From Verrucomicrobia bacterium UBA3841 (GTDB taxonomy: Bacteria > Verrucomicrobiota > Kiritimatiellia > RFP12 > UBA1067), in NCBI GenBank assembly GCA_002392765.1, contig DGHT01000051.1, forward strand, positions 1 to 47,939: 47,939 nucleotides of DNA. The letters run 5' to 3'. Of the stretch, positions 34,522-46,558 are shown in pieces. A program made the position numbers and the translations under genes. The notes below the pieces were generated by a model. That model saw only the letters and a program-made list of their open reading frames with translations. It was not told where the DNA came from and searched no databases. The stretch's first letter is position 1; every line of letters begins with the position of its first letter.

Positions 34522-36624
34522 TTAATACAGGAACAGCATGTCGCGGTATTTGGGAAGCGGCCAGCACGCGTCGGCGACCTTCTTCTCCAGCGCGTCGGAT
34601 GTCGTGCGGAGAGACTGCATGGATGCGAGAGTCGCCGCGCTGTCCGAGTGCGCAAGCGCATCGTCGAGCTTGGCGATCCCCGATTTCAGCGCGTCGAGCC
34701 CCGCGCCGAGTTCCACGAGTTCCTCATGGAGCGCGGAGGTGCCGGATGCTACTCCGACGCTGTTGGCGGACTCGTAGGACCGTGCCGTTTCCAGATACTC
34801 GGCCTTCACTGCGGGGAAGATCATCTCGCTTGCGATATCGCGGGCGCAGGCGCCTTCGATGCGGACCTTCTTCGCGTATTCTTCGAGGAATATCTCGTGG
34901 CGGCTTTCCAGTTCGCGTTCCGTCATGACGCCGTACTTCTCGAAGAGGGCGATGTTTTCCTTCTTCGAAAGGGCGGCAAGCGCGGAAAGGGTGTCGGGGG
35001 CGTCGGGAAGACCGCGCTTCGCCGCCTCCTTCGGCCAGTCCGCCTCGTAGCCGTTGCCGTTGAACACGACGCGCCTGTGCGCCTTGAGCGAAGACTGGAG
35101 GATCTTCTGCAAAGCGATGTGGAATGCGGCGGTGTGCTCGCCAGGCTTCGCCTTTCCGGCCACTTTGGCCGCCTCCAGTTCGTTCGCTATGCGATCGACC
35201 GCTTCGGCGACGATGGTATTGAGGACGGTCATCGGGCCTGAGCAGCAGACGCTGGAGCCGGGCGCGCGGAACTCGAACTTGTTGCCGGTGAACGCGAAAG
35301 GAGATGTGCGGTTGCGGTCTGTGGCGTCTCTCGGAATGGCCGGCAGAGTGTCCACGCCGATCTTGAGCGATCCTTTCTCTTCGTGTTTCGCGCCTTTCGG
35401 ATTTTCGATGCGGTCGAGGACTTCCGCAAGCTGGTCTCCTACATACACGGAAATGACGGCGGGCGGAGCTTCGTTGGCGCCGAGGCGGTGGTCGTTGCCC
35501 GCTCCCGCGACAGATGCCCGCAGAAGATCGGCGTGCTTGTCGACCGCCTCTATGACGGCGCAGAGCATCGTGAGAAACACGGCGTTCTCGTGCGGGTCGG
35601 ATCCGGGATCGAGAAGATTCCTGCCTCCGTACGCGACGGACCAGTTGTTGTGCTTCCCCGAGCCGTTGACGCCCGCGTACGGCTTCTCGTGGAGGAGGCA
35701 CTTGAAACCGTGTCTCTCCGCGACGCTGCGCAGCGTGTCCATCACGAGCATGTTGTGGTCGCTTGCGAGATTCAGTTCCTCGAACTGCGGCGCAAGTTCG
35801 AACTGGGCGGGTGCAACCTCGTTGTGTCGCGTCTTTGCGGGAATGCCGAGTTTCCAGAGTTCGCGTTCGACATCGTTCATGAACGAGAGGACGCGGTCCG
35901 GGATCGCACCGAAGTAGTGGTCTTCGAGCTGCTGTCCCTTCGCTGACGGAGCGCCGAAGAGCGTGCGGCCCGTCAGAACGAGGTCGGGACGTTTCTCCCA
36001 GTATTTCCTGTCGACGAGGAAGTATTCCTGCTCCGCGCCGAGCGTACAGGCCGAGTGCGCCTCGCCGCGCCCGAAAAGCTTCATCAGGCGCTTCAGCGAT
36101 TTGTCGAGCGCCTGCATGGATCGAAGAAGGGGCGTTTTCTTGTCGAGCGACTCGCCTGTGTAGGCGCAGAAAGCGGTGGGGATGCATAAGGTCGCGCCGT
36201 TCGAATGCCGCTTGATGAAAGCGGGACTCGTCGGATCCCATGCCGTATACCCGCGCGCTTCGAATGTCGAGCGGATTCCGCCCGACGGGAAAGAACTCGC
36301 GTCTGGTTCGCCCACGACGAGGTTCTTGCCGCCGAACTGCATGATCGGTTCGCCGTCCTTCAATTCGAGAAACGAATCGTGTTTTTCGGCGGTCGAACCT
36401 GTCATCGGCAGAAACCAATGCGTGTAATGCGTAGCTCCGCGATCCATCGCCCAGTGGCGTATGCCGTGCGCAACCTCCCCGGCGATCGACGGATCAAGGG
36501 GCCTTCCTTCGCGAATCGTCGCCTGAAGCTTCTTCGCGGTGTCCTTGCTGAGATATGTTCTTATCGCTTCGTCGCCGAATACGTCTTCGCCGAAGTGCGT
36601 CGCTTTTTTCGTTTCTTCCGTCAT
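34522..36624 (-). CDS. glnN: Type III glutamine synthetase (GlnN)
   Basis: ATP-dependent synthesis of glutamine from glutamate and ammonia. The 700-residue length and N-terminal HFGEDVFGDEAIRTYLSK mark the GSIII class. Active-site blocks are GAEQEYFLVD, RHNEVAPAQFELAPQFE, GVNGSGKHNNWS and NKFEFRAPGSS. The ATG at 36624 follows GGAAAGGAAAAACC and gives the family start; the frame is open further upstream to 36759 but that stretch contains the promoter. A sigma-54-type promoter lies ~50 bases upstream. The downstream genes purF, carA and pyrG on the same strand, with gaps of 68-96 bases, may be co-transcribed, so that glutamine production would be linked to its use. Confidence 0.95.
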   Translation of the reverse strand: MTEETKKATHFGEDVFGDEAIRTYLSKDTAKKLQATIREGRPLDPSIAGEVAHGIRHWAMDRGATHYTHWFLPMTGSTAEKHDSFLELKDGEPIMQFGGKNLVVGEPDASSFPSGGIRSTFEARGYTAWDPTSPAFIKRHSNGATLCIPTAFCAYTGESLDKKTPLLRSMQALDKSLKRLMKLFGRGEAHSACTLGAEQEYFLVDRKYWEKRPDLVLTGRTLFGAPSAKGQQLEDHYFGAIPDRVLSFMNDVERELWKLGIPAKTRHNEVAPAQFELAPQFEELNLASDHNMLVMDTLRSVAERHGFKCLLHEKPYAGVNGSGKHNNWSVAYGGRNLLDPGSDPHENAVFLTMLCAVIEAVDKHADLLRASVAGAGNDHRLGANEAPPAVISVYVGDQLAEVLDRIENPKGAKHEEKGSLKIGVDTLPAIPRDATDRNRTSPFAFTGNKFEFRAPGSSVCCSGPMTVLNTIVAEAVDRIANELEAAKVAGKAKPGEHTAAFHIALQKILQSSLKAHRRVVFNGNGYEADWPKEAAKRGLPDAPDTLSALAALSKKENIALFEKYGVMTERELESRHEIFLEEYAKKVRIEGACARDIASEMIFPAVKAEYLETARSYESANSVGVASGTSALHEELVELGAGLDALKSGIAKLDDALAHSDSAATLASMQSLRTTSDALEKKVADACWPLPKYRDMLFLY

Positions 36625-36686
36625 TTGGTTTTTCCTTTCCGGGATGGCGAGTGGTTTGTCCTGCCGTTTCCACGGAAAGAACATAA

Positions 36687-36701
36687 GCACGAATCGTGCC
36701 A
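36687..36701 (-). promoter_or_regulatory. Sigma-54-type (-24/-12) promoter of glnN
   Basis: On the minus strand TGGCACG, four bases (ATTC), then GTGCT. The predicted start is ~36675, giving a 51-base leader before the glnN ATG. Confidence 0.75.
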
Positions 36702-36766
36702 ATGGCGTTTGCGGTGTCTCCAGACGGTATATGCTACAGAAATTTGTCAAACCCCGCAACTCTGTT

Positions 36767-36781
36767 TTACATAAAATGTAA
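36767..36781. promoter_or_regulatory. Palindromic operator candidate TTACA-N5-TGTAA
   Basis: TTACA-TAAAA-TGTAA lies between the divergent glnN and glnK promoters, centred ~66 bases before the predicted glnK start and ~99 before the glnN start. It shares both half-sites and spacing with the copy before carB. Confidence 0.6.
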
Positions 36782-36813
36782 TACTTGTGCGATTAAGGAT
36801 GCGGAATCTTGCA

Positions 36814-36829
36814 TGGCACGCCTTGTGCT
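36814..36829 (+). promoter_or_regulatory. Sigma-54-type (-24/-12) promoter of glnK-amtB
   Basis: TGGCACG, four bases (CCTT), then GTGCT. The GG to GC step is 11 bases. The predicted start is ~36840, four bases before the glnK ATG, so the message would be nearly leaderless. Confidence 0.75.
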
Positions 36830-36843
36830 AATGTGTTTGCATC

Positions 36844-37185
36844 ATGAAACTAATTATCGCATACATCCAGCCGGAGCGCCTCAACGCCGTCAAGCAGTCG
36901 CTGTGCGCCCGGGAAATATACAAGATGTCCGTCACCAACGCGCTTGGCTGCGGACGGCAGGGAGGCTATCTTCACATGTACCGTGGCGCGACCGAGGAGG
37001 TTACGCTCCATAAGAAGATGCGTCTGGCGATCGGCGTAAACGACGACTATGTCGAGAAGACGATCGAGGCGATCGTCGAAGGCGCACGCACCGGCGAAAT
37101 CGGCGACGGAAAGATATTCGTCCTTCCGATGGAGGAGTGCGTGCGGATAAGAACGGGCGAACGCGGCCCGTCGGCGATAGGGTAA
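36844..37185 (+). CDS. glnK: P-II nitrogen regulatory protein, T-loop variant
   Basis: Trimeric sensor of 2-oxoglutarate and ATP/ADP that gates AmtB and other nitrogen proteins. The 113 residues include the C-terminal signature GDGKIFVLPMEECVRIRTGERG split over 90-110, and the T-loop around GRQGGYLHMYRGATEEV. Gln39, Tyr46, Lys58 and the RTGERG loop are kept, but position 51, the tyrosine uridylylated in proteobacteria, is Glu. Control by GlnD uridylylation is therefore unlikely; direct metabolite sensing remains possible. It is followed by amtB, the standard glnK-amtB pairing. No ribosome site is seen. Confidence 0.93.
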   Translation: MKLIIAYIQPERLNAVKQSLCAREIYKMSVTNALGCGRQGGYLHMYRGATEEVTLHKKMRLAIGVNDDYVEKTIEAIVEGARTGEIGDGKIFVLPMEECVRIRTGERGPSAIG

Positions 37186-37186
37186 C

Positions 37187-37252
37187 GGACTTCTGACTTC
37201 AGACCCCGGACTTCCAGTACTGAAGTCTGACGTCCGAAGTCCGAAGTCTGAA
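37187..37252 (+). repeat. Family A palindromic heptads between glnK and amtB
   Basis: GACTTC heptads, a short CAGTACT centre, then GAAGTCN heptads: a complete hairpin directly after the glnK stop. It could act as a stem-loop that sets relative levels of the two products; this is inference. Confidence 0.85.
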
Positions 37253-37275
37253 TTCAAGCAACTGGAGAAAAACAA

Positions 37276-38571
37276 ATGACACCTGAAATTACTTCTGCAG
37301 CCGTTCAGACCAACCTGAACGTAGTCTGGACGCTAATCGCGGCAATACTCGTGTTTATGATGCAGGCGGGCTTCGCGCTCGTCGAGACGGGCTTTACCCG
37401 CGCCAAGAACGCGGCGAACATCATGATGAAAAATCTCATGGACTTCGCGGCGGGCTCGCTGGCGTTCTACATCCTCGGCGCGGCGCTTATGTTCGGCGCG
37501 ACGAAGGCGGCGGGCTGGTTCGGCTGGGGCGGCCTGGGAATGCCGCAGCTCGAGACTGGCGAAGGCGCGTGGGACTGGACGTTCCTCTTCTTCCAGACAA
37601 TGTTCGCCGCGACCGCCGCTACAATAGTCTCGGGCGCGGTGGCGGAGCGGATAGAGTTCAAGAGCTACCTCATATACTCGGTGCTCATCTCGGCTGTCGT
37701 CTATCCGGTGAGCGGACACTGGATGTGGGGTTCGCTTGCGGGCGAGGCATCGCAGGGCTGGCTTGAGAAAATCGGATTCCACGATTTCGCGGGCTCCACC
37801 GTCGTCCACTCCGTCGGAGGATGGATCGCCCTCGCGGGCGCGATCGCTCTCGGTCCGCGAATCGGCAAATACCGCCACGACGGCAGGGCGAATCCGATTC
37901 CGGGACACTCCCTCGTGCTTGGCACGCTCGGCGTGTTTCTCCTCTGGATCGGCTGGTTCGGGTTCAACCCCGGCAGCTACACGGCTGGCGTCGGCTCAAT
38001 CGGGCGCGTCGCCATGACGACGAATCTCGCCGCGTGCTCCGGCACGATATCCGCGCTGGTCACGGCCTGGGTCGTCATGGGCAAGCCCGACCTGACGATG
38101 GCGCTCAACGGGTCGCTCGCGGGACTCGTGGCGATCACCGCGCCTTGCGACATCGTAACGGCGAACGCCGCGATTGCAATCGGACTGGTCGCGGGCGTGC
38201 TTGTGGTCGTCTCCGTATTCGCCCTCGACAAATTGCACATCGACGATCCTGTCGGCGCGGTGTCGGTCCACTGCGTGAACGGCGTGTGGGGTACGCTCGC
38301 CGTCGGACTCTTCGCCGCGCCGTCCGATGCGGGCTACGGGAACGAACTTGCCGGACTTTTCTGCGGCGGCGGCTTCAAGTTCCTCGGCGTGCAGCTGCTC
38401 GGCGCGGGCGCTACGGCGGTCTGGGCGTTCGGCACGGGCGCCGCGATATTCTTCGCGCTGAAGAAATGCGGAATCCTGCGCGTCAGCGCCACGACGGAGC
38501 TGAAGGGTCTTGACATAACCGAACACGGACAGGACGCCTACGCTTCCTTCCAGTTCTTCTCCAACATCTGA
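37276..38571 (+). CDS. amtB: Ammonium transporter AmtB
   Basis: Inner-membrane ammonium channel, 431 residues, with about 11 predicted helices starting at VVWTLIAAILVFMMQAGFAL. The twin pore histidines are present in STVVHSVGGW and VSVHCVNGVWGTLAVG. The phenylalanine gate region FQTMFAATAATIVSGAVAER and the signature DFAGSTVVHSVGG agree with Amt/Mep/Rh proteins. There is no cleaved signal peptide apparent. The upstream GGAG (ACTGGAGAAAAACAA) serves as ribosome site. It sits in the expected pairing with P-II; gltD follows after 59 bases. Confidence 0.96.
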   Translation: MTPEITSAAVQTNLNVVWTLIAAILVFMMQAGFALVETGFTRAKNAANIMMKNLMDFAAGSLAFYILGAALMFGATKAAGWFGWGGLGMPQLETGEGAWDWTFLFFQTMFAATAATIVSGAVAERIEFKSYLIYSVLISAVVYPVSGHWMWGSLAGEASQGWLEKIGFHDFAGSTVVHSVGGWIALAGAIALGPRIGKYRHDGRANPIPGHSLVLGTLGVFLLWIGWFGFNPGSYTAGVGSIGRVAMTTNLAACSGTISALVTAWVVMGKPDLTMALNGSLAGLVAITAPCDIVTANAAIAIGLVAGVLVVVSVFALDKLHIDDPVGAVSVHCVNGVWGTLAVGLFAAPSDAGYGNELAGLFCGGGFKFLGVQLLGAGATAVWAFGTGAAIFFALKKCGILRVSATTELKGLDITEHGQDAYASFQFFSNI

Positions 38572-38578
38572 CAACTTT

Positions 38579-38620
38579 GCCTGCGGCGGGGGTTTTCGTA
38601 TTTGCACCGCCGCCGCAGGC
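38579..38620 (+). repeat. Stem-loop between amtB and gltD
   Basis: GCCTGCGGCGG (38579-38589) pairs perfectly with CCGCCGCAGGC (38610-38620) around a 20-base loop. No T-run follows, so it is more likely an RNA stability or processing element than an intrinsic terminator. Confidence 0.65.
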
Positions 38621-38630
38621 GCTGAGAAAA

Positions 38631-39989
38631 ATGAACAGAATACACGACATCTACCGTCCGGCCGGGGAACGCGCACATGACTGGCGAGAGGTTGAGCGCG
38701 CGCTCACTGACGAAGAAATCAAGGATCAGACATCGCGCTGCATGAACTGCGGCCAGCCGTTCTGTCACGCCTACGGGTGTCCTCTCGGCAACCTCGTGCC
38801 CGACCAGAACCGCGCCGTCGCGCAGGGCGACTGGCGTCTGGCGTACGATCTTCTGTCCGCGAACTCGGACTTCCCCGAGTTCACATCGCGAATCTGTCCC
38901 GCTCTCTGCGAGTCGAGCTGCGTACACGGCCTCGACGAAGAGGCGGTGATGGTGCGGCAGTCGGAGAAGCGCATCATCGAGACGGCGTTCGCGAACGGCT
39001 GGGTCGTTCCCCGTCCGCCCGGGGCCGAGAACGGCAAGTCCGTCGCCGTGATCGGCGCGGGGCCCGCTGGCCTTTCGGCGGCCGTCACGCTGCGCCGGCG
39101 CGGATTCGCGGTGACGGTGTACGAGCGCAGGAAGAACATCGGCGGACTTCTCCGCTACGGAATTCCGTGCTTCAAGCTCGACAAGGCGCTCATCGACAGA
39201 AGGCGCAAGGTGCTTGAGGCGGAGGGAATAAGGTTTGTGACGGACTGCGAGGTCGGGAGGGACGTCTCTGCGGAATGGCTTGAGAAGGAGCACGACGCGG
39301 TTGTCGTCGCGATCGGAACGCCCGCCGCGCGCGATTTGAAAATCCCCGGACGCGAACTCGGCGGCATTCATCTTGCGCTCGAGCTTCTTGAGGGACAGAA
39401 CCGTTCCCTTACAGGAGAAATCCCGGAGCCGCCGATCGACGCGAAGGGGAAGAACGTCCTCGTTATCGGCGGAGGCGACACTGGCAGCGACTGCGTGGGC
39501 ACGTCGATCCGCCAGGGAGCGGCGAGTGTGACGCAGATCGAGATCATGCCCAAGCCGCCGGACGGGCGCGACGCTTCTACGCCGTGGCCGCTCTGGCCCT
39601 ATATGCTGCGCACGAGCTCCAGCCACAAGGAAGGGTGCGAGAGGCGCTGGAACCTGAATTCGTTGAGGTTCATCGGCGATGGACATGTCTCCGGCGTTGA
39701 AGTCGAAACGGTCGAATGGGAATTCACTCCAGAAGGCAGACCCGCAAAATTCCATCCTGTGCCGGATACGAAGGAAGTAATCAAGGCCGATCTGGTGTTC
39801 CTCGCAATGGGCTTCACCGGCGTCCCGGCGGATAATCCGATCGTCTCGCAACTGAAGTTGGCGCAGACTCCGCGCACCGCGCTTGTAGCCGATCCGTCGC
39901 GGAACATCTTCTGCGTCGGCGACTGCGCCAGCGGTGCGTCTCTCGTCGTACGGGCGCTCGCCAGCGGAAAGCAAACACCCATAAATTGA
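38631..39989 (+). CDS. gltD: Glutamate synthase small subunit
   Basis: Passes electrons from NADPH through FAD and iron-sulphur clusters to GltB. The 452 residues match GltD. The N-terminal ferredoxin-like part has CMNCGQPFCHAYGCP and CPALCESSCVHG; then the FAD-binding VIGAGPAGLSAA and the NADPH-binding VIGGGDTGSDC. The ATG at 38631 gives the family start; the open frame upstream covers the stem-loop. Only 10 bases separate it from gltB. It carries none of the repeat inserts found in gltB. Confidence 0.95.
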   Translation: MNRIHDIYRPAGERAHDWREVERALTDEEIKDQTSRCMNCGQPFCHAYGCPLGNLVPDQNRAVAQGDWRLAYDLLSANSDFPEFTSRICPALCESSCVHGLDEEAVMVRQSEKRIIETAFANGWVVPRPPGAENGKSVAVIGAGPAGLSAAVTLRRRGFAVTVYERRKNIGGLLRYGIPCFKLDKALIDRRRKVLEAEGIRFVTDCEVGRDVSAEWLEKEHDAVVVAIGTPAARDLKIPGRELGGIHLALELLEGQNRSLTGEIPEPPIDAKGKNVLVIGGGDTGSDCVGTSIRQGAASVTQIEIMPKPPDGRDASTPWPLWPYMLRTSSSHKEGCERRWNLNSLRFIGDGHVSGVEVETVEWEFTPEGRPAKFHPVPDTKEVIKADLVFLAMGFTGVPADNPIVSQLKLAQTPRTALVADPSRNIFCVGDCASGASLVVRALASGKQTPIN

Positions 39990-39999
39990 AAGACAGGCA

Positions 40000-44772
<4,773 letters not shown>

Positions 44773-44845
44773 TGCGTAGAGGCGGAAATCGACGCGAAAG
44801 CAGTAGATGATTGTTCGCCGGTAAAAGGCGAGTCGCAAAACGGTA

Positions 44846-44876
44846 GGGCGCGGATTCAAGCCGCGCCGCGATTTTG
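44846..44876 (+). terminator. Probable terminator after gltB
   Basis: GGCGCGG (44847-44853) pairs with CCGCGCC (44861-44867) around a 7-base loop, followed by GCGATTTT. The T-run is short and starts five bases after the stem, so termination would be weak to moderate. Confidence 0.5.
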
Positions 44877-44898
44877 CATATAAACATTTACGAAAGTT

Positions 44899-44907
44899 TG
44901 GTATAAT
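44899..44907 (+). promoter_or_regulatory. Extended -10 promoter of the ModF-like gene
   Basis: TGGTATAAT, ending 32 bases before the ATG at 44940. With its flanks it matches the yfcE promoter at 18 of 20 bases, through TTAGGCGA. Confidence 0.65.
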
Positions 44908-44939
44908 GTTAGGCGAACAATCGATAGATACCTATACAG

Positions 44940-46079
44940 ATGGAAACGACTGTTAGAATATTGCATCATGGAACCAAACCGCCTAAACCAGGCGAGTTGC
45001 TGGCTTTCGATGCCAAACGGGCGCGCAAGCTGTTTGCAAACTGGCTGCGCGATGAAAGTTTATCGAACGATATAGCCTTGCTTTCCTTTTCGCAGCAGGT
45101 TGAAGAAGCGTCAAAGGCAGGATGGGTCCAGGCCCGGTGGCATGAAGACGGAGATGCGACCGTCTCGGATTATCTTTCGTACAATTCGGTATGGGAGATA
45201 AACCCTTTCGAAATCGGCGCCAGGCGTCCGGTCGCGCGCAAGGCGTTTGCATCCGTCCGCGAGAGGGTGTTCCGCCTTCTGGACTTGCGACGGCTTGCGA
45301 AGCAGCCGTTTATGTCTCTGTCGAACGGGGAGACGCGCCGCGTGCTTCTTGCGCGCGCGCTATTGAAGCAGCCCCGCGTGCTGGCCCTTGACGACCCGGC
45401 GGCGGGTCTAGATGTCAGGCAGCGCGAAAAACTCAAAGACATAATCATGTCGCTTTGTCGCCGCGGCGCGGCTGTCGCGATGGGGTACAGGCATGAAGAC
45501 GAGGTGCCGGGTTGGCATTCAAAACGCCGGAAGGGATGCGTGCCGAAGACCGTCTGCGCGCATTCCGCCGCGTCCGATGTGCGCAGTCCTGTCGTGGAAA
45601 TTTCCAATCTGTCGCTCTCGATGGGCGGGCGCACGCTCTTCGACAATTTTTCATGGACGGTGCGCGAGGGCGAAAGATGGGTGCTTCGCGGCGAAAACGG
45701 AAAGGGGAAATCCACTCTTCTGTCATTGATCAACGGCGACAATCCTTTTGCATACGCTTGCGACATCAAAGTTTTCGGAATATCCAGGGGAGAGGGCGCT
45801 ACGCTCGATTCGTTCCGGAGCAGGATCGGTACTGCCAGTGCGGAAATGCAGGCTTGTTCCGGGATGGAGCCGATGGCGCTTCTCGAGGAAGCGCTTGCTC
45901 CCGGACATGAACTGCTGCTCCTGGACGAGCCGTTCATGAACATGGACGCGCGCGAGCGGGCGCAGGCCAGACGCAAGATCTCGGATTTTTTAGTGAAAAA
46001 CCCCGGTGCTGCAGCCATTATCGTTTCACACAGGGAAGACGATATTCCTCGAGGATTCGATTTGGAGCTTAATATTTAA
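44940..46079 (+). CDS. Degenerate tandem ABC ATPase related to ModF
   Basis: A 379-residue cytoplasmic protein with two ABC-type halves and no membrane segment, resembling ModF (~490 residues; role unclear). The first half lacks a Walker A loop but has the signature LSNGETRRVLLARALL and a Walker B ending LALDDP, with Asp where the catalytic Glu is expected. The second half has Walker A GENGKGKST near 260-268 and Walker B LLLLDEPFMNMD, then a switch-like SHRED, but the helical subdomain and signature are missing. The missing parts are complementary, so a single composite ATP site could form from the second Walker A/B and the first signature. Preceded by its own promoter. Confidence 0.8.
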   Translation: METTVRILHHGTKPPKPGELLAFDAKRARKLFANWLRDESLSNDIALLSFSQQVEEASKAGWVQARWHEDGDATVSDYLSYNSVWEINPFEIGARRPVARKAFASVRERVFRLLDLRRLAKQPFMSLSNGETRRVLLARALLKQPRVLALDDPAAGLDVRQREKLKDIIMSLCRRGAAVAMGYRHEDEVPGWHSKRRKGCVPKTVCAHSAASDVRSPVVEISNLSLSMGGRTLFDNFSWTVREGERWVLRGENGKGKSTLLSLINGDNPFAYACDIKVFGISRGEGATLDSFRSRIGTASAEMQACSGMEPMALLEEALAPGHELLLLDEPFMNMDARERAQARRKISDFLVKNPGAAAIIVSHREDDIPRGFDLELNI

Positions 46080-46102
46080 TATCGGCATAAAAATTGTTTT
46101 TT

Positions 46103-46111
46103 TGGTATAAT
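46103..46111 (+). promoter_or_regulatory. Extended -10 promoter of the metalloprotease unit
   Basis: TGGTATAAT. Transcription would start near 46118. An ATG at 46119 is in frame with the ATG at 46167; AAGGA at 46154-46158 lies 8 bases before the latter and suggests that 46167 is the original start codon. Confidence 0.6.
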
Positions 46112-46298
46112 ATATTACATGAAATTATTGATTGATTCTCCCGAAGCAGCTGAAAGGAATTTTAAAATGGTGCGCCAAGCAAAGTTCGATACAGCTAGTG
46201 AAATGAAAGGAGTTCACTCTGACTAGAAATCGACAGTCAGTTAGGAAGACAGGCGGCATGAGGGGCGACCCGACTGCCGAAGCGGGTATCCGTCGCGT

Positions 46299-46454
46299 CA
46301 GTTCGCGAAAGTGAACGCCTACGCGCGGTATTGCCTGTACAAGTTCCTCAACAGGAAAAGCCGGCGGCGGTATCGGCTGAAATACGCCGAGACCTACTAC
46401 GGAGAACTACAGAAACTCGGGCTGATAGCCCTCACAAGAAGGAGATACCGATGA
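46299..46454 (+). pseudogene. C-terminal remnant of group II intron reverse transcriptase/maturase
   Basis: About 50 residues starting QFAKVNAYARYCLYKF and ending in a basic tail (KLGLIALTRRRYR). The position just before domain V and the basic, aromatic composition are those of the end of an intron-encoded protein. The reverse transcriptase, maturase core and start codon are absent. The identification rests mostly on position within the intron. Confidence 0.65.
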
Positions 46455-46470
46455 CACCAGTTTCACACGA

Positions 46471-46504
46471 GAAGCCGTGTGCGGGAAAACCGTACACGCG
46501 GTTT
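46471..46504 (+). ncRNA. Group II intron domain V
   Basis: A 34-base hairpin. The lower stem contains the catalytic AGC triad (GAAGCCG paired with CGGTTT), a two-base bulge (TA) breaks the 3' strand, and a GAAAA loop closes the upper stem. This arrangement is the most conserved part of group II introns. Confidence 0.85.
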
Positions 46505-46558
46505 GACGAGGGCGCGTCCGCATCGGAGAAGCCGAGGCGGAACGCTCTATTCCACAAC

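Larger units (their letters stand above)
46170..46555 (+). mobile_element. Truncated group II intron
   Basis: The 5' end GTGCGCCAAGC is the conserved start of bacterial group II introns, and about 125 bases of domain I-like sequence follow (GAAGCGGGTATCCG). Then come the last ~50 codons of an intron-encoded protein, a canonical domain V (46471-46504) and a domain VI hairpin ending CTCTATTCCAC. Intact introns are about 2-3 kb; here only ~386 bases remain, so most of domains I-IV is deleted. The intron begins directly after an ATG at 46167. The 3' boundary is uncertain by a few bases; 46555 fits the usual CTCTAYTCNAC ending and would rejoin the exons in frame. Confidence 0.8.

Noticed and set aside
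37919..37934. Another TGGCACG sigma-54-like site inside amtB
   Set aside because: The -12 half (GTGC or TTGC at the right spacing) is missing and the site is intragenic.
38579..38620. Intrinsic terminator between amtB and gltD
   Set aside because: The stem is strong, but no T-run follows and gltD starts ten bases later.
46119..46226. A 35-codon small protein gene starting right at the predicted transcription start
   Set aside because: Its second half lies inside the group II intron; the first half reads as leader or N-terminal extension of the metalloprotease gene.
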